From: Aromatoleum diolicum
GTDB taxonomy: Bacteria; Pseudomonadota; Gammaproteobacteria; Burkholderiales; Rhodocyclaceae
DNA length: 47,602 nt
Assembly: GCF_012910955.1 (NCBI RefSeq)
Contig: NZ_WTVQ01000037.1
Span: 1-47,602 of the forward strand
Direction of reading: 5' to 3'
Both the position numbers and the translations under genes were made by a program. How positions within the stretch are numbered: the stretch's first letter is position 1; each line of letters starts with the position of its first letter. The notes beneath the pieces were generated by a model. That model did not search any database and was not told the DNA's origin. It saw only the letters and a program-made list of their open reading frames with translations. Below are positions 25,754 through 34,170 of this stretch, piece after piece.

Positions 25754-26901
25754 CTGCGCCGTGTGTTGCCCATGTCTGTGCGGACTATCCTGATATTTTT
25801 CGACCGAGAAATACACCTGTAATCGAACGTCTGGTCGGCGGTCTTGCGCCGCACGCAAGAAACGTCGTGATCTCGATTTCTCGTGTAAGCAATCCTTACG
25901 ATCAGGCGGTGGCGAGGGAGGGCGACGTGTGGGCCATTCGGTATTTCGCACCACCTTTCGGCGTTCTGCATACCTTCTTCCTCGACCGACTTGCAAAGCA
26001 AATCGCTGATTTGTTCCGGCGAGAAGGGGTTAGGCCGCGATTGCTGCTCGGCCACAAGTTCACCGTTGAGTCATATATCTGCTGGAAGTTGTCTGGAATG
26101 ATGGACGTGCCGTATATCGCCGGGTTTATGGGTAATACGGATTGCAAGATCTTTCGCGCGAAAGTTTTCTCAAGGAAAAGCTTTCGGCGAGTGGCTGCAA
26201 ACGCGCGCGCTCTAGTGTTCGCGACGCCTTGGTCTCTGGAATATTTCAAGCCGAGATTGTTGCAACCGGCGGACGTTCTGCCCGAGCGGTGTCACTTGAT
26301 ACCCTACATTAGCGGAGAAACCATCTGCCCGACTCGCAGCGATCCGCCGAATACGCAGCGCTTCATCACGATTTGTCGGCTGGATGTATGGCGACTTAAG
26401 AACATTGGTCGCTTGATTAAGGCGATTCGTGTATTGCGAAGTGAGGGTGGAGATTGGTGGCTTGATATCGTCGGGTCTGGTTCCGAGCGGTCGCTAAGAC
26501 AATTGAAAAACTTGATACACGAAAACAATGCCGAGTCTCACATTCGTCTTCTGGGTGAAAAGACGCGTGCGGAAATTGACCTGCTTCTGCCGGAATACAC
26601 TGCAATGGTGATGCCAAGTTTTCCGGAGAGTTTCGGGTTGGTCTACGTGGAGGCTTTGGCGAAGGGAGTTCCGATTATGACCGCCATGGGAGCGGGGTTC
26701 GACGGCTTCTTTGAGGGGCGATTTCCTGGTGTCGTGGTCGCACATGATAGTCTCGCGGCGATCGTTCAAGGGCTGCGAAAATTGTCCGATGATAGCGAAA
26801 AATTTCGTGAGCAAATCAATGAATTGGTAATAGATTTTAGAAAATTTGATCGCGAAAGTATTGTCAGTCGATATGCTGAATTGATTTACAGTGCGATATG
26901 A
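25750..26901 (+). CDS. Glycosyltransferase, GT4-like (GT-B fold)
   Basis: 383 aa from ATG 25750, which overlaps the polymerase stop (ATGA) and has GGAGC at 25741-25745. The N-terminal half starts CVAHVCADYPDIFRPRNTPVIERLVGGL, a typical GT4 donor-independent acceptor domain. The C-terminal half has FITICRLDVWRLKNIGRLIKAIRVL, WWLDIVGSGSERSLRQLK, HIRLLGEKTRAEIDLLLPEYTAMVMPSFPESFGLVYVEALAKGVPIM, which carries the E-x7-E motif (ESFGLVYVE) of retaining GT4 enzymes. It adds one sugar of the repeat unit at the cytoplasmic face; the sugar and linkage cannot be read from the sequence. Confidence 0.9.
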   Translation: MTAPCVAHVCADYPDIFRPRNTPVIERLVGGLAPHARNVVISISRVSNPYDQAVAREGDVWAIRYFAPPFGVLHTFFLDRLAKQIADLFRREGVRPRLLLGHKFTVESYICWKLSGMMDVPYIAGFMGNTDCKIFRAKVFSRKSFRRVAANARALVFATPWSLEYFKPRLLQPADVLPERCHLIPYISGETICPTRSDPPNTQRFITICRLDVWRLKNIGRLIKAIRVLRSEGGDWWLDIVGSGSERSLRQLKNLIHENNAESHIRLLGEKTRAEIDLLLPEYTAMVMPSFPESFGLVYVEALAKGVPIMTAMGAGFDGFFEGRFPGVVVAHDSLAAIVQGLRKLSDDSEKFREQINELVIDFRKFDRESIVSRYAELIYSAI

Positions 26902-27749
26902 CTAAGTGGATTTTATTTTTTCGACGAGTTTTAGCGTTTGCGCTTTTCTTGATGTCTTCGGGAGTTGCAATCGCACAGTGTAGTGATGCGCCGCTGCAAC
27001 TCAATGAGCGAAAAGTTCAGATTTTTTGGCATGACGACTTCGCTCGGGACCTTGTGGACTGGGGTGAGGTGCGCTTTCAGTTCGGTCGCGAAAATATCTC
27101 ATTCGTCAATTATCAGGATGGTCCGTATAGCAAGACGCTTCGAGTGGCTTACCCGAAGGGGTCGTATGATCCAGGGAGCTCGGCAAAGGGCGTGGCGCCG
27201 ATGGGTGGAGCTCAGTTTACGGCCCATTTGTCGCATATGAACCTGCCGAGCGTTGAGTCGGTGATTCTTTCCTACTCAGTTCGGTTCAAAAATGATTTTG
27301 ATTTCGCAAGAGGCGGGAAACTTCCTGGTTTATACGGTGGTATCCCACGCTCGGGCGGAATGATTCCGACGGGTAGGGACGGATTTAGTACTCGAATTGT
27401 CTGGCAAGCAGGAGGGGCGGGCGCGCTCTATGCATACCTTCCCACGAGTGTGGCCTGGGGAACGTTGTTTGGCCGCGGTAGTTGGTTTTTTCGCGCCGGA
27501 AAATGGGTTGAGGTGAGTCAGGAGATCAGATTAAACACTCCTGGACTTGACGACGGCAGCGTGGCGATATGGATCGATAGGCAACTTGTGCATGAGGCTT
27601 GCGGCTTGAGATTTCGTGATGTTGATGAACTGCGTATTGACGGGATTTTTTTTAGCACCTTCTTTGGCGGAAACGATGCGTCCTGGGCGAGTTCCGACGA
27701 TACTTATGCTGATTTTGCTGATTTTAGGGTGGCTGTGCGTAAATTTTAG
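26898..27749 (+). CDS. Secreted polysaccharide lyase, PL14-like
   Basis: 283 aa. Signal peptide MTKWILFFRRVLAFALFLMSSGVAIAQ, then a jelly-roll-like domain whose motifs resemble the PL14 alginate/glucuronan lyase group: YSVRFKNDFDFARGGKLPGLYGG, GFSTRIVWQAGGAGALYAYLP, KWVEVSQEIRLNTPG, GSVAIWIDRQLVHEACGLRFRD, and IFFSTFFGGND. It starts inside the stop of the glycosyltransferase (ATGA). Lyases in polymer operons trim or release the chain or clear it from the periplasm. With ugd in the same locus, a uronate-containing polymer is a sensible substrate, but that is inference. Family assignment is from motif recall only. Confidence 0.75.
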   Translation: MTKWILFFRRVLAFALFLMSSGVAIAQCSDAPLQLNERKVQIFWHDDFARDLVDWGEVRFQFGRENISFVNYQDGPYSKTLRVAYPKGSYDPGSSAKGVAPMGGAQFTAHLSHMNLPSVESVILSYSVRFKNDFDFARGGKLPGLYGGIPRSGGMIPTGRDGFSTRIVWQAGGAGALYAYLPTSVAWGTLFGRGSWFFRAGKWVEVSQEIRLNTPGLDDGSVAIWIDRQLVHEACGLRFRDVDELRIDGIFFSTFFGGNDASWASSDDTYADFADFRVAVRKF

Positions 27750-27826
27750 ATGTCGCAAATGTCGTTTTGGTTGAAGTGACTGATTATTTTTGAGTTTCTG
27801 CTTGCCGATGGCTGCTAGGAATTGAA

Positions 27827-28270
27827 ATGAAAAAGATATTGGCTGTCGCGTCCGGTGGTGGGCACTGGGTGCAATTAATGAGATTGCGGCCAGCGTTTGT
27901 TGGTGAAGAGGTAACCTTCATGACGACGAATGCCGGCTATGCTCAGGACGTTGGAAACGCATTGGTTGTTGTTGAGGACGCGAGTCTGTGGGAAAAGATA
28001 AAACTAGTGAAAATGTTCCTGCAGGTCGCTTGGTGTGTTTTTCGCTTGCGTCCCGATATTGTTATTACGACCGGGGCAGCGCCGGGTTTTGCCGCAATTG
28101 TGTTCGGAAAAGCTTTCGGAGCTAGGACTATCTGGATTGATAGTATTGCGAACTCCGAAGAGCTTTCGATGAGCGGCCAGAAAGCCAGACGGTGGTCCGA
28201 CGTGTGGCTGACGCAATGGGAGCATCTGGCGCGTCCGCAAGGGCCTGAATACTGGGGAGGGGTGCTGTGA
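27827..28270 (+). CDS. Alg14-type glycosyltransferase subunit (PssD/Cps14F-like)
   Basis: 147 aa. Membrane-anchoring half of a split GT28-like transferase. Motifs: KKILAVASGGGHWVQLMRLRPAF at the N-terminus, LRPDIVITTGAAPGFAAIVFGKAFGARTIWIDSIANSEELSMSGQ, and LTQWEHLA. In eukaryotes Alg14 anchors Alg13; in bacteria the pair forms a beta-1,4-type transferase using UDP-sugars, such as PssDE or Cps14FG. Its stop overlaps the GTG of the Alg13-like partner. A 77-bp gap separates it from the lyase, the largest in this block. Confidence 0.9.
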   Translation: MKKILAVASGGGHWVQLMRLRPAFVGEEVTFMTTNAGYAQDVGNALVVVEDASLWEKIKLVKMFLQVAWCVFRLRPDIVITTGAAPGFAAIVFGKAFGARTIWIDSIANSEELSMSGQKARRWSDVWLTQWEHLARPQGPEYWGGVL

Positions 28271-28746
28271 TCTTTGTCACAGTCGGGACTCAGCTGTCGT
28301 TTGATCGGTTGATTAATGCGGTAGACGATTGGGCTGCAAGAAAACCTGGCGCCGAGATCTTTGCGCAAATCGGTCCGTCGCTTCGAAAGCCGAGGCAATT
28401 CGAGTCTGTAGCTATGCTTCCGCCCGATAGGGCGATGCAGTTATTCGTTGGGGCGGACGTCATTGTGTCCCATGCCGGTATGGGTTCGATTCTGACGGCA
28501 CTGAAGTTTCGTAAACCAATAATAATTATGCCGCGGCGAGCAGAATTGGGGGAGCACAGAAATGATCACCAAGTGGCAACGGCGAAGTGGTTGGCGGGAC
28601 GGACCGGAATTCATGTTGCCAGCGATGCACAGGAGCTTGAGCGGCTGCTCAATCAGGGAATGGCTCTAGCCGCAGGAAGCGAATTAAGTGACGGCGCTGA
28701 TCCGAAGTTTATTTCACGGTTGGAGGCAGTTATCAGCCGTAATTGA
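28267..28746 (+). CDS. Alg13-type glycosyltransferase subunit (PssE/Cps14G-like)
   Basis: 159 aa starting at GTG 28267 within the stop of the Alg14-like gene. Catalytic C-terminal GT28 domain: MIFVTVGTQLSFDRLINAVDDWA, AQIGPS, ADVIVSHAGMGSILTALKFRKPIIIMPRRAELGEHRNDHQVATAKWL, the nucleotide-sugar binding stretch with the conserved HAG and GEHRNDHQ. With its partner it would transfer a hexose or uronate from UDP-sugar to the lipid-linked acceptor. Pairing by gene order and overlap is strong evidence that the two products form a heterodimer. Confidence 0.92.
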   Translation: MIFVTVGTQLSFDRLINAVDDWAARKPGAEIFAQIGPSLRKPRQFESVAMLPPDRAMQLFVGADVIVSHAGMGSILTALKFRKPIIIMPRRAELGEHRNDHQVATAKWLAGRTGIHVASDAQELERLLNQGMALAAGSELSDGADPKFISRLEAVISRN

Positions 28747-28755
28747 GGACGATGT

Positions 28756-30078
28756 ATGAAGATTACGGTTATTGGTACGGGCTACGTTGGCCTTGTAACT
28801 GGCGCCTGCCTGTCCGAGATGGGCAATGATGTGGTGTGTCTCGACGTCGAGCCGGAGAAAATCCGTCTTCTGAACGATGGCGGTATCCCGATCTACGAGC
28901 CGGGACTGAAGGAAGTGGTCCAGCGGAACGTCATTGCTGGGCGTCTGCGTTTTACGACGGATACCAGATATGCGGCAGCGCACGGCACCATTCAATTCAT
29001 CGCCGTGGGAACGCCGCCTGACGAAGACGGGTCCGCTGACTTGCAATACGTGGTGAGCGCCGCGCGGGAAATCGGTCGGCACATGACGGATTACAAGGTC
29101 GTGGTGGATAAGTCCACGGTTCCGGTGGGAACGGCTGACAAGGTGAAAGCAGCCATTGAGGACGAACTGAAGGCACGCGGGGTGGTGGTGCCGTTTGCCG
29201 TGGTGTCGAACCCGGAGTTTCTGAAGGAAGGCGCTGCCGTAGAAGATTTCATGCGCCCCGACCGCATCATAGTGGGGGCAGAAGACGAGCAGGCGATTCT
29301 CCTGATGCGCGCCTTGTATGCACCGTATGTCCGCAATCATGACCGTTTGCACGTTATGGATATCCGTTCGGCCGAACTGACCAAGTACGCGGCGAACGCG
29401 ATGTTGGCGACGCGCATCAGTTTCATGAACGAACTCGCGAATCTTGCAGAAGTGGTTGGCGCGGATATCGAGTCGGTCCGGGTGGGGATCGGTTCCGATA
29501 GCCGGATCGGTTATTCATTTCTGTATGCGGGTTGTGGTTACGGCGGATCGTGTTTTCCGAAGGATGTTAAGGCGCTGATCCGGACCGCAAGGGATAGCGG
29601 AACGGATCTGAAGGTGCTCGAATCGGTCGAGGTCGCGAACGACGCGCAAAAGCGCGTCATGACGTCAAAGATCAAGGCGCGCTTCGGATGCGATCTGGTG
29701 GGACGGCACTTCGCGCTGTGGGGACTATCGTTCAAGCCGGATACGGACGACATGCGGGACGCACCGAGCCGCGAGCTTGTCGCTGAACTGTTGTCAGCCG
29801 GGGCGACGGTGAGTGCCTATGATCCTGTTGCGATGGATGAGGCAAAACACGTGTTCAAGGGCGTCGAGGGCCTGTCCTACGCGCCGAACCCGCTGGCTGC
29901 TTGCGAGGGCGCTGATGCATTGGTGATCGTGACCGAGTGGAAGGAGTTCCGCAGTCCGGACTTCGACGGCATCAAGGCGCGCTTGCGCGAGCCGATCGTT
30001 TTTGACGGGCGCAATATCTTTGATCCGGAACTCGTGCGCTCGCGCGGGTTGGAGTACGTGGGCATCGGTAGGCGCTAA
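28756..30078 (+). CDS. ugd: UDP-glucose 6-dehydrogenase
   Basis: 440 aa, normal length. Oxidises UDP-glucose to UDP-glucuronate with two NAD+, supplying uronic acid to the polymer. N-terminal NAD site [53 protein letters not shown], the catalytic Cys266 in [17 protein letters not shown], and the C-terminal UDP-binding domain ([30 protein letters not shown]). The gene returns to the high GC and codon use of the genome, unlike the preceding transferases, so it may be the ancestral edge of the locus. Confidence 0.97.
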   Translation: MKITVIGTGYVGLVTGACLSEMGNDVVCLDVEPEKIRLLNDGGIPIYEPGLKEVVQRNVIAGRLRFTTDTRYAAAHGTIQFIAVGTPPDEDGSADLQYVVSAAREIGRHMTDYKVVVDKSTVPVGTADKVKAAIEDELKARGVVVPFAVVSNPEFLKEGAAVEDFMRPDRIIVGAEDEQAILLMRALYAPYVRNHDRLHVMDIRSAELTKYAANAMLATRISFMNELANLAEVVGADIESVRVGIGSDSRIGYSFLYAGCGYGGSCFPKDVKALIRTARDSGTDLKVLESVEVANDAQKRVMTSKIKARFGCDLVGRHFALWGLSFKPDTDDMRDAPSRELVAELLSAGATVSAYDPVAMDEAKHVFKGVEGLSYAPNPLAACEGADALVIVTEWKEFRSPDFDGIKARLREPIVFDGRNIFDPELVRSRGLEYVGIGRR

Positions 30079-30207
30079 GTTCAGCCGGTTCGCTCGTGTG
30101 GCGTTGGCCGGGTTTGGACGGGCGGCCCATGCAATGCGATAATCCTCCAATTGTGCTCGCGGCTCGCACTGCTTGCCCTCCCTTCAAGGTCTTCACGGAA
30201 TAACACG

Positions 30208-32106
30208 ATGTTAGAAGCAGTTCGCAGTAACAAGCGCGTTGCGCAAGTCATTCTGGCGCTACTGATTGTGCCGTTCGCCTTTTTCGGGCTGGACTCGTAT
30301 TTCAACGATGCGCCGGGCGGGAAGGAGGTGGCGACCGTCGGGGCGTCGAAGATTTCCATGGTGGAGTTCGATCAGGCGCTGCGCGAGCAGCAGGACCGGC
30401 TGCGCGAGTCGATGGGGGGGGAGGTGGATCGGGCAATGCTGGAGTCCGAGCCGATTCGTCGTGCCGTGGTCGACAATCTGGTGAATCAGCGTTTGCTTGC
30501 GCTGCATGCGGCGGACAGCCGGATGGTGGTAACGCAGCAGCAGTTGCAGCAGGTGATCGCCGGGGTAGAGGCGTTCCAGCAGGACGGGCGCTTTTCGATT
30601 GAGCGTTACGAAGCGGCCGTGCGGGCGCAGGGTATGACGCCGGCGGTGTTCGAGTCGCGTCTGATGCAGGATCTGCGCGTCCAGCAGATTGCGCAGGCCG
30701 TGGGTGAGTCGGCGTTTGCGGCAAGGACGTCGGTGCAGCGGTTCCTGACCGCTCAGCTGGAAGAGCGCAAGGTCAGCGAGATGCAGTTTCCGGCGGGCCG
30801 GTTTCTGGCGGATGTGAAGCTTGCGGATGACGCGGCGAAGCAGTTTTACGAAGCGAATCCGGCACGTTTCGAGCGCCCGGCCCGGCTGCGTGCCGAGTAC
30901 GTGGTGTTCAACCAGGATGCGCTGTTGGATCAGGTCGTGATTTCCGACGATGTGGCGCGCAAGTTCTATGAGGCCAATGCCGAGCGCTTTGGTCAGCCGG
31001 AAGAGCGCAGTGCGCGGCACATCCTGATCTCGGCTGCGGCCGATGCGTCGGCTGACGAAGTCGCCAAGGCGGGTGAGAAGGCGGCGGCGATTCTGGCGCA
31101 GGTGCGCAGCGATCCGAAGCGGTTCACCGAGCTGGCGAAGGCGGAGTCGCAGGATCCTGGTTCGGCGTCGCGGGGAGGCGATCTGGGCTTCTTCGGGCGC
31201 GGGGCGATGGTGAAGCCCTTCGAAGACGCGGTGTTCAGCCTCGGCAAGGGGCAGATCAGCGACGTGGTGCGTTCGGACTTCGGTTTCCACATCATCGAGG
31301 TCACCGACATCAAGGCGGCGCATGCGCGGCCGTTCGAGCAGGTCAAAACGGAAATCGTCGAGGAGCTGAAGCGCCAGGATGCGAGCAAGCGGTTTGCAGA
31401 GCAGGCCGAGGTGTTCTCGAATACGGTGTATGAGCAGCCGGACAGCCTGAAACCGGTGGCCGATGCGCTGAAGCTCGAGATTCGCACGACCGATTGGATT
31501 CACCGCGATGGTGGGGCCCTGGGTGACTTTACCAACGAGAAACTGCTGAATGCGCTGTTTGCGGACGACGCCGCGAAGAATGGCCGTAACGTCGAGGCGG
31601 TGGAAGTGTCGCGCGGCACGCTGGTGTCGGCGCGGGTGCTGGAGTTTCAGGCCGCGCAGCGTGTGCCGTTTGACGAGGTGAAGGCGTCGATAGAGCAGCA
31701 ACTGCGTACCGACGAGGCGGCGAAGCTGGCCACCGCGCGCGGGGAAGCGGCACTTTCCGCCCTGGTCAAGGGTGAAGCCGTGAGCGGCGACTGGACTTCG
31801 GCGCAGACGGTGCAGCGGAGCAAGCCGACGCTCGCCCCCGCGGCGACCGCGGCGGTGTTCGGTGCCCCAGCCGCGAAGCTGCCTGCCTACGCGGGGGCGG
31901 CGATGCAGGACGGTGGTTATGCGGTTTTCCGCATCGAGAGCGTGAATCGTCCTGAGGTCACGAAGGATGATCCGCGCCTAAAGGCGTTGGCGGGGCAGTA
32001 TCAGCGGCTGATGGCGGAGCGCGATTTTGATGCTTTCCTGACGGCGCTGCGTGATCGTTACGCGGTGGAAATCAACACCGCAGCGGTACGTCCGCAGCAG
32101 CAGTGA
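30208..32106 (+). CDS. ppiD: Periplasmic folding chaperone PpiD (SurA-N/rotamase domain)
   Basis: 632 aa. Inner-membrane-anchored periplasmic chaperone near the Sec translocon. Short cytoplasmic N-terminus MLEAVRSNKRVAQ, one membrane helix (VILALLIVPFAFFGLDSYF), SurA-type N domain (VGASKISMVEFDQALREQQDRLRES), a rotamase (parvulin) domain around residues 270-370 (ERSARHILISAAADA, FTELAKAESQDPGSASRGGDLGFFGRG, SDFGFHIIEVTDI), and a long C-terminal domain. E. coli PpiD is 623 aa. ATG 30208 gives the correct start; the longer frame is not family-like. A G8 run lies at 30414-30421. Usually monocistronic; it has no link to the eps locus other than position. Confidence 0.95.
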   Translation: MLEAVRSNKRVAQVILALLIVPFAFFGLDSYFNDAPGGKEVATVGASKISMVEFDQALREQQDRLRESMGGEVDRAMLESEPIRRAVVDNLVNQRLLALHAADSRMVVTQQQLQQVIAGVEAFQQDGRFSIERYEAAVRAQGMTPAVFESRLMQDLRVQQIAQAVGESAFAARTSVQRFLTAQLEERKVSEMQFPAGRFLADVKLADDAAKQFYEANPARFERPARLRAEYVVFNQDALLDQVVISDDVARKFYEANAERFGQPEERSARHILISAAADASADEVAKAGEKAAAILAQVRSDPKRFTELAKAESQDPGSASRGGDLGFFGRGAMVKPFEDAVFSLGKGQISDVVRSDFGFHIIEVTDIKAAHARPFEQVKTEIVEELKRQDASKRFAEQAEVFSNTVYEQPDSLKPVADALKLEIRTTDWIHRDGGALGDFTNEKLLNALFADDAAKNGRNVEAVEVSRGTLVSARVLEFQAAQRVPFDEVKASIEQQLRTDEAAKLATARGEAALSALVKGEAVSGDWTSAQTVQRSKPTLAPAATAAVFGAPAAKLPAYAGAAMQDGGYAVFRIESVNRPEVTKDDPRLKALAGQYQRLMAERDFDAFLTALRDRYAVEINTAAVRPQQQ

Positions 32107-32134
32107 CCGGTGAGGCTTGCGGGGCGCACCGGAA

Positions 32135-34050
32135 TTCGACAGTTAATCTCGTAACTATCTGATTTCGTTAGGTCAGACTTTAAAACGCTCCACTACAACA
32201 GCGTCAGTTGTTGCGGCGCGACCGGTTTTTTCACCCTGAGGGCACTGAGGACCTCGCTCTGATCGGAGTTAATCGAAGACACCCCTGTCACCGGCTCGGC
32301 GCCGTTCAGGCGAATGCGATGGTGCTGAATGCGATGCAGTTGTTCGAGGGCGCGCTCCGGGGTCAGTCCGGTGTCTGCCGCGCGCAGTCGGGCGCGCATG
32401 ATCCGGTGCAGGATCAGCGCCATGAAGCAGATCGATGCATGCGCCCGGATCCGTTCGGGCAACCGGTGATACACCGGCCCGATCTCGATCTCGGATTTCA
32501 GCACCTTGAAGCCGCGCTCAATGTCGGCCAGCGACTTGTAGCGTCCGACGATATCCTCGGGCGTCATATCCTGCGTGTTGGTCACGAGCAGCAACTTGCC
32601 ATCCATCATCTCCGCCAGCGCACGAGCCATCGCGTCGATGTCATAGCTGAAGAGTTCGGCCGGTAGATCGACCTTGATGATCTTTGACAGGTGCGCCTCG
32701 CACACCGCATGGTAGAAGCGCGCCTTGGCGCCGCTGTCCGAGAGCTTGCGCCCCCGGCGTTTGACGCCTTCGTCCTGATCGACCAGTTTGCCCGCCCATT
32801 GGTCACCCAAGGCGATGAGTTCGTTGATCTGCTCGCCGCGCCGTTGTGTCTGCGCCGCCGCCGTTGCGGGGTCATGCGCCACCACCAGGCGCAGTCCGTT
32901 CCAGACCAACTCACCGCTCACCTCTTGAGCGGCCGAGATGCAGTGGTTCTGGTGGAAGTCTCCCAGCAGATCGGCAAATTCGTGATAGCGCCGGCCCGGT
33001 ACGGCGATGATGAATTCCAGTGTCTGCCCGTTGGCCAGCCGGATCGCCTGTAGCGCGTCGAGATTGTCCAGGCTCAGCAGCCCGCGGTCGGCCACGAGGA
33101 TGAGCCGGCGCACCTTGGGAAAGCGCTCAAGGACGGTCGTGAGGGTGGGCAGCAGCGTCTTTGTCTCCGAGGCGTTGCCCGCGAAGAACACCTCGTGATA
33201 GATCGGCAACCCCTCGGCGGTCTGCACCACCCCCAGCATGAATTGGCGCGCAATGAGTCCTTCCTTGGCCATGCCGAACTGACGCACGTCACCCTCGACG
33301 GTCGTCAGGCCTTCGGTGCGGATCGTGGTGAGGTCGTAGAACACCACCGACAGCTCCTGATCGATCAGCGGGCGCAGCAGCCCGGCCACCACGGCATCGA
33401 CATCGGCCTGGTGATCCATCAAGGCGTCCATGCTGCGTAGCAATTGCTGGTGGGTGATCGCGGTGACATCGACTTCCGGCAAGGCGACCGTCTCCACCCA
33501 GCGCAGCACCCCGAGTTTGGAGTCCGGATCACACAGCCGGTTGAGCACCATCACCCGGATCAGGGCTTCGATGTCCGTGGTGTGGCGCGTCTTGCGAAAC
33601 ACCCGCCGCAGCGCGCCAAAGCCCAGCTCTTTCCATAGTTCCGTGAGTGCCCAGACATCACCGAGCGCGCGGGCCGATTCGAACGAGACCGACGGCGCCG
33701 GGGGCTTGGCCGCCAGCGGCTCGTGGCCAGCAACCTTCAGCAAACCGCTGATCACCGAATCGAGCTCGCCGCCCACCTGATCGAGCCGTCCCAGCGTCGC
33801 CACGGTACGCTTCTTCACCCGGCCGGCGTCATCCCGATAGGACTCGACGAGCTGGACGTAGCGGCGCGAGCCGGAGGTGGTGATTTTGACATGCATGCCG
33901 CCACTTTAGCAGCACTACATGTAACGTCAATATTGACGATTACTATTACAAACGTGCCACCACACGACTTTTTGAAAAATAGGCCTACAACCCGCATAAA
34001 CACTGGCTCGATTGCTCAAAAAACGGCGTTTTTGGGGCTGAACTGTCGAA
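32135..34050. mobile_element. Insertion sequence, IS1634 family (ends tentative)
   Basis: The transposase at 32193-33896 is flanked by short inverted sequence TTCGACAGTT (32135-32144) and AACTGTCGAA (34041-34050), giving a candidate element of ~1.9 kb. Similarity does not continue inward, and no clean target duplication is visible (GAATTC on the left and GAACTC on the right just overlap the edge), so the ends are only tentative. It sits between ppiD and the fabI terminator. Confidence 0.5.
32193..33896 (-). CDS. IS1634-family transposase (DDE, IS4 superfamily)
   Basis: 567 aa, full length for the family, apparently intact. N-terminal MHVKITTSGSRRYVQLVESYRDDAGRVKKRTVATLG is typical of IS1634 transposases. 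The RNase-H-like core has VVFYDLTTIRTEG (first Asp), RRLILVADRGLLS (second Asp), and the Y-x-R/E region GRYKSLADIERGFKVLKSEIEIGPVYHRLPERIRAH (catalytic Glu), with HASICFMALILHRIMRARL behind it. It lies between ppiD and fabI, both intact, so insertion was neutral for coding. Intact reading suggests recent arrival or continuing activity; other copies elsewhere in the genome are likely. Confidence 0.95.
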   Translation of the reverse strand: MHVKITTSGSRRYVQLVESYRDDAGRVKKRTVATLGRLDQVGGELDSVISGLLKVAGHEPLAAKPPAPSVSFESARALGDVWALTELWKELGFGALRRVFRKTRHTTDIEALIRVMVLNRLCDPDSKLGVLRWVETVALPEVDVTAITHQQLLRSMDALMDHQADVDAVVAGLLRPLIDQELSVVFYDLTTIRTEGLTTVEGDVRQFGMAKEGLIARQFMLGVVQTAEGLPIYHEVFFAGNASETKTLLPTLTTVLERFPKVRRLILVADRGLLSLDNLDALQAIRLANGQTLEFIIAVPGRRYHEFADLLGDFHQNHCISAAQEVSGELVWNGLRLVVAHDPATAAAQTQRRGEQINELIALGDQWAGKLVDQDEGVKRRGRKLSDSGAKARFYHAVCEAHLSKIIKVDLPAELFSYDIDAMARALAEMMDGKLLLVTNTQDMTPEDIVGRYKSLADIERGFKVLKSEIEIGPVYHRLPERIRAHASICFMALILHRIMRARLRAADTGLTPERALEQLHRIQHHRIRLNGAEPVTGVSSINSDQSEVLSALRVKKPVAPQQLTLL

Positions 34051-34089
34051 CTCGGGGGCGCAGATTGCGCCCGGCGGCCGCCAGAAAGT

Positions 34090-34119
34090 AAAAAGCCCGG
34101 CACTTTTGCCGGGCTTTTT
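34090..34119. terminator. Bidirectional terminator downstream of fabI
   Basis: AAAAAGCCCGGCA (34090-34102) and TGCCGGGCTTTTT (34107-34119) form a perfect 13-bp stem with a 4-base loop. A- and T-runs flank it on both sides, so it can terminate fabI (minus) and transcripts from the left. Upstream are smaller dyads at 34056-34072 (GGGCGCA/TGCGCCC) and the palindrome GGCGGCCGCC (34073-34082). Confidence 0.9.
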
Positions 34120-34170
34120 GACGTTTGGGTTGCGCGTCAGCTGGTGCAGGTCTGAGCGTCGCCAAGCCTA

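Larger units (their letters stand above)
22290..28750 (+). other. AT-richer polymer-specific cassette
   Basis: From epsI to the Alg13-like gene the base composition is visibly lower in GC and richer in A/T-ending codons than in epsD-xrtB upstream and ugd downstream. The content (flippase, polymerase, transferases, lyase) is the part of a polysaccharide locus that decides the polymer and is often exchanged between strains. Confidence 0.65.
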
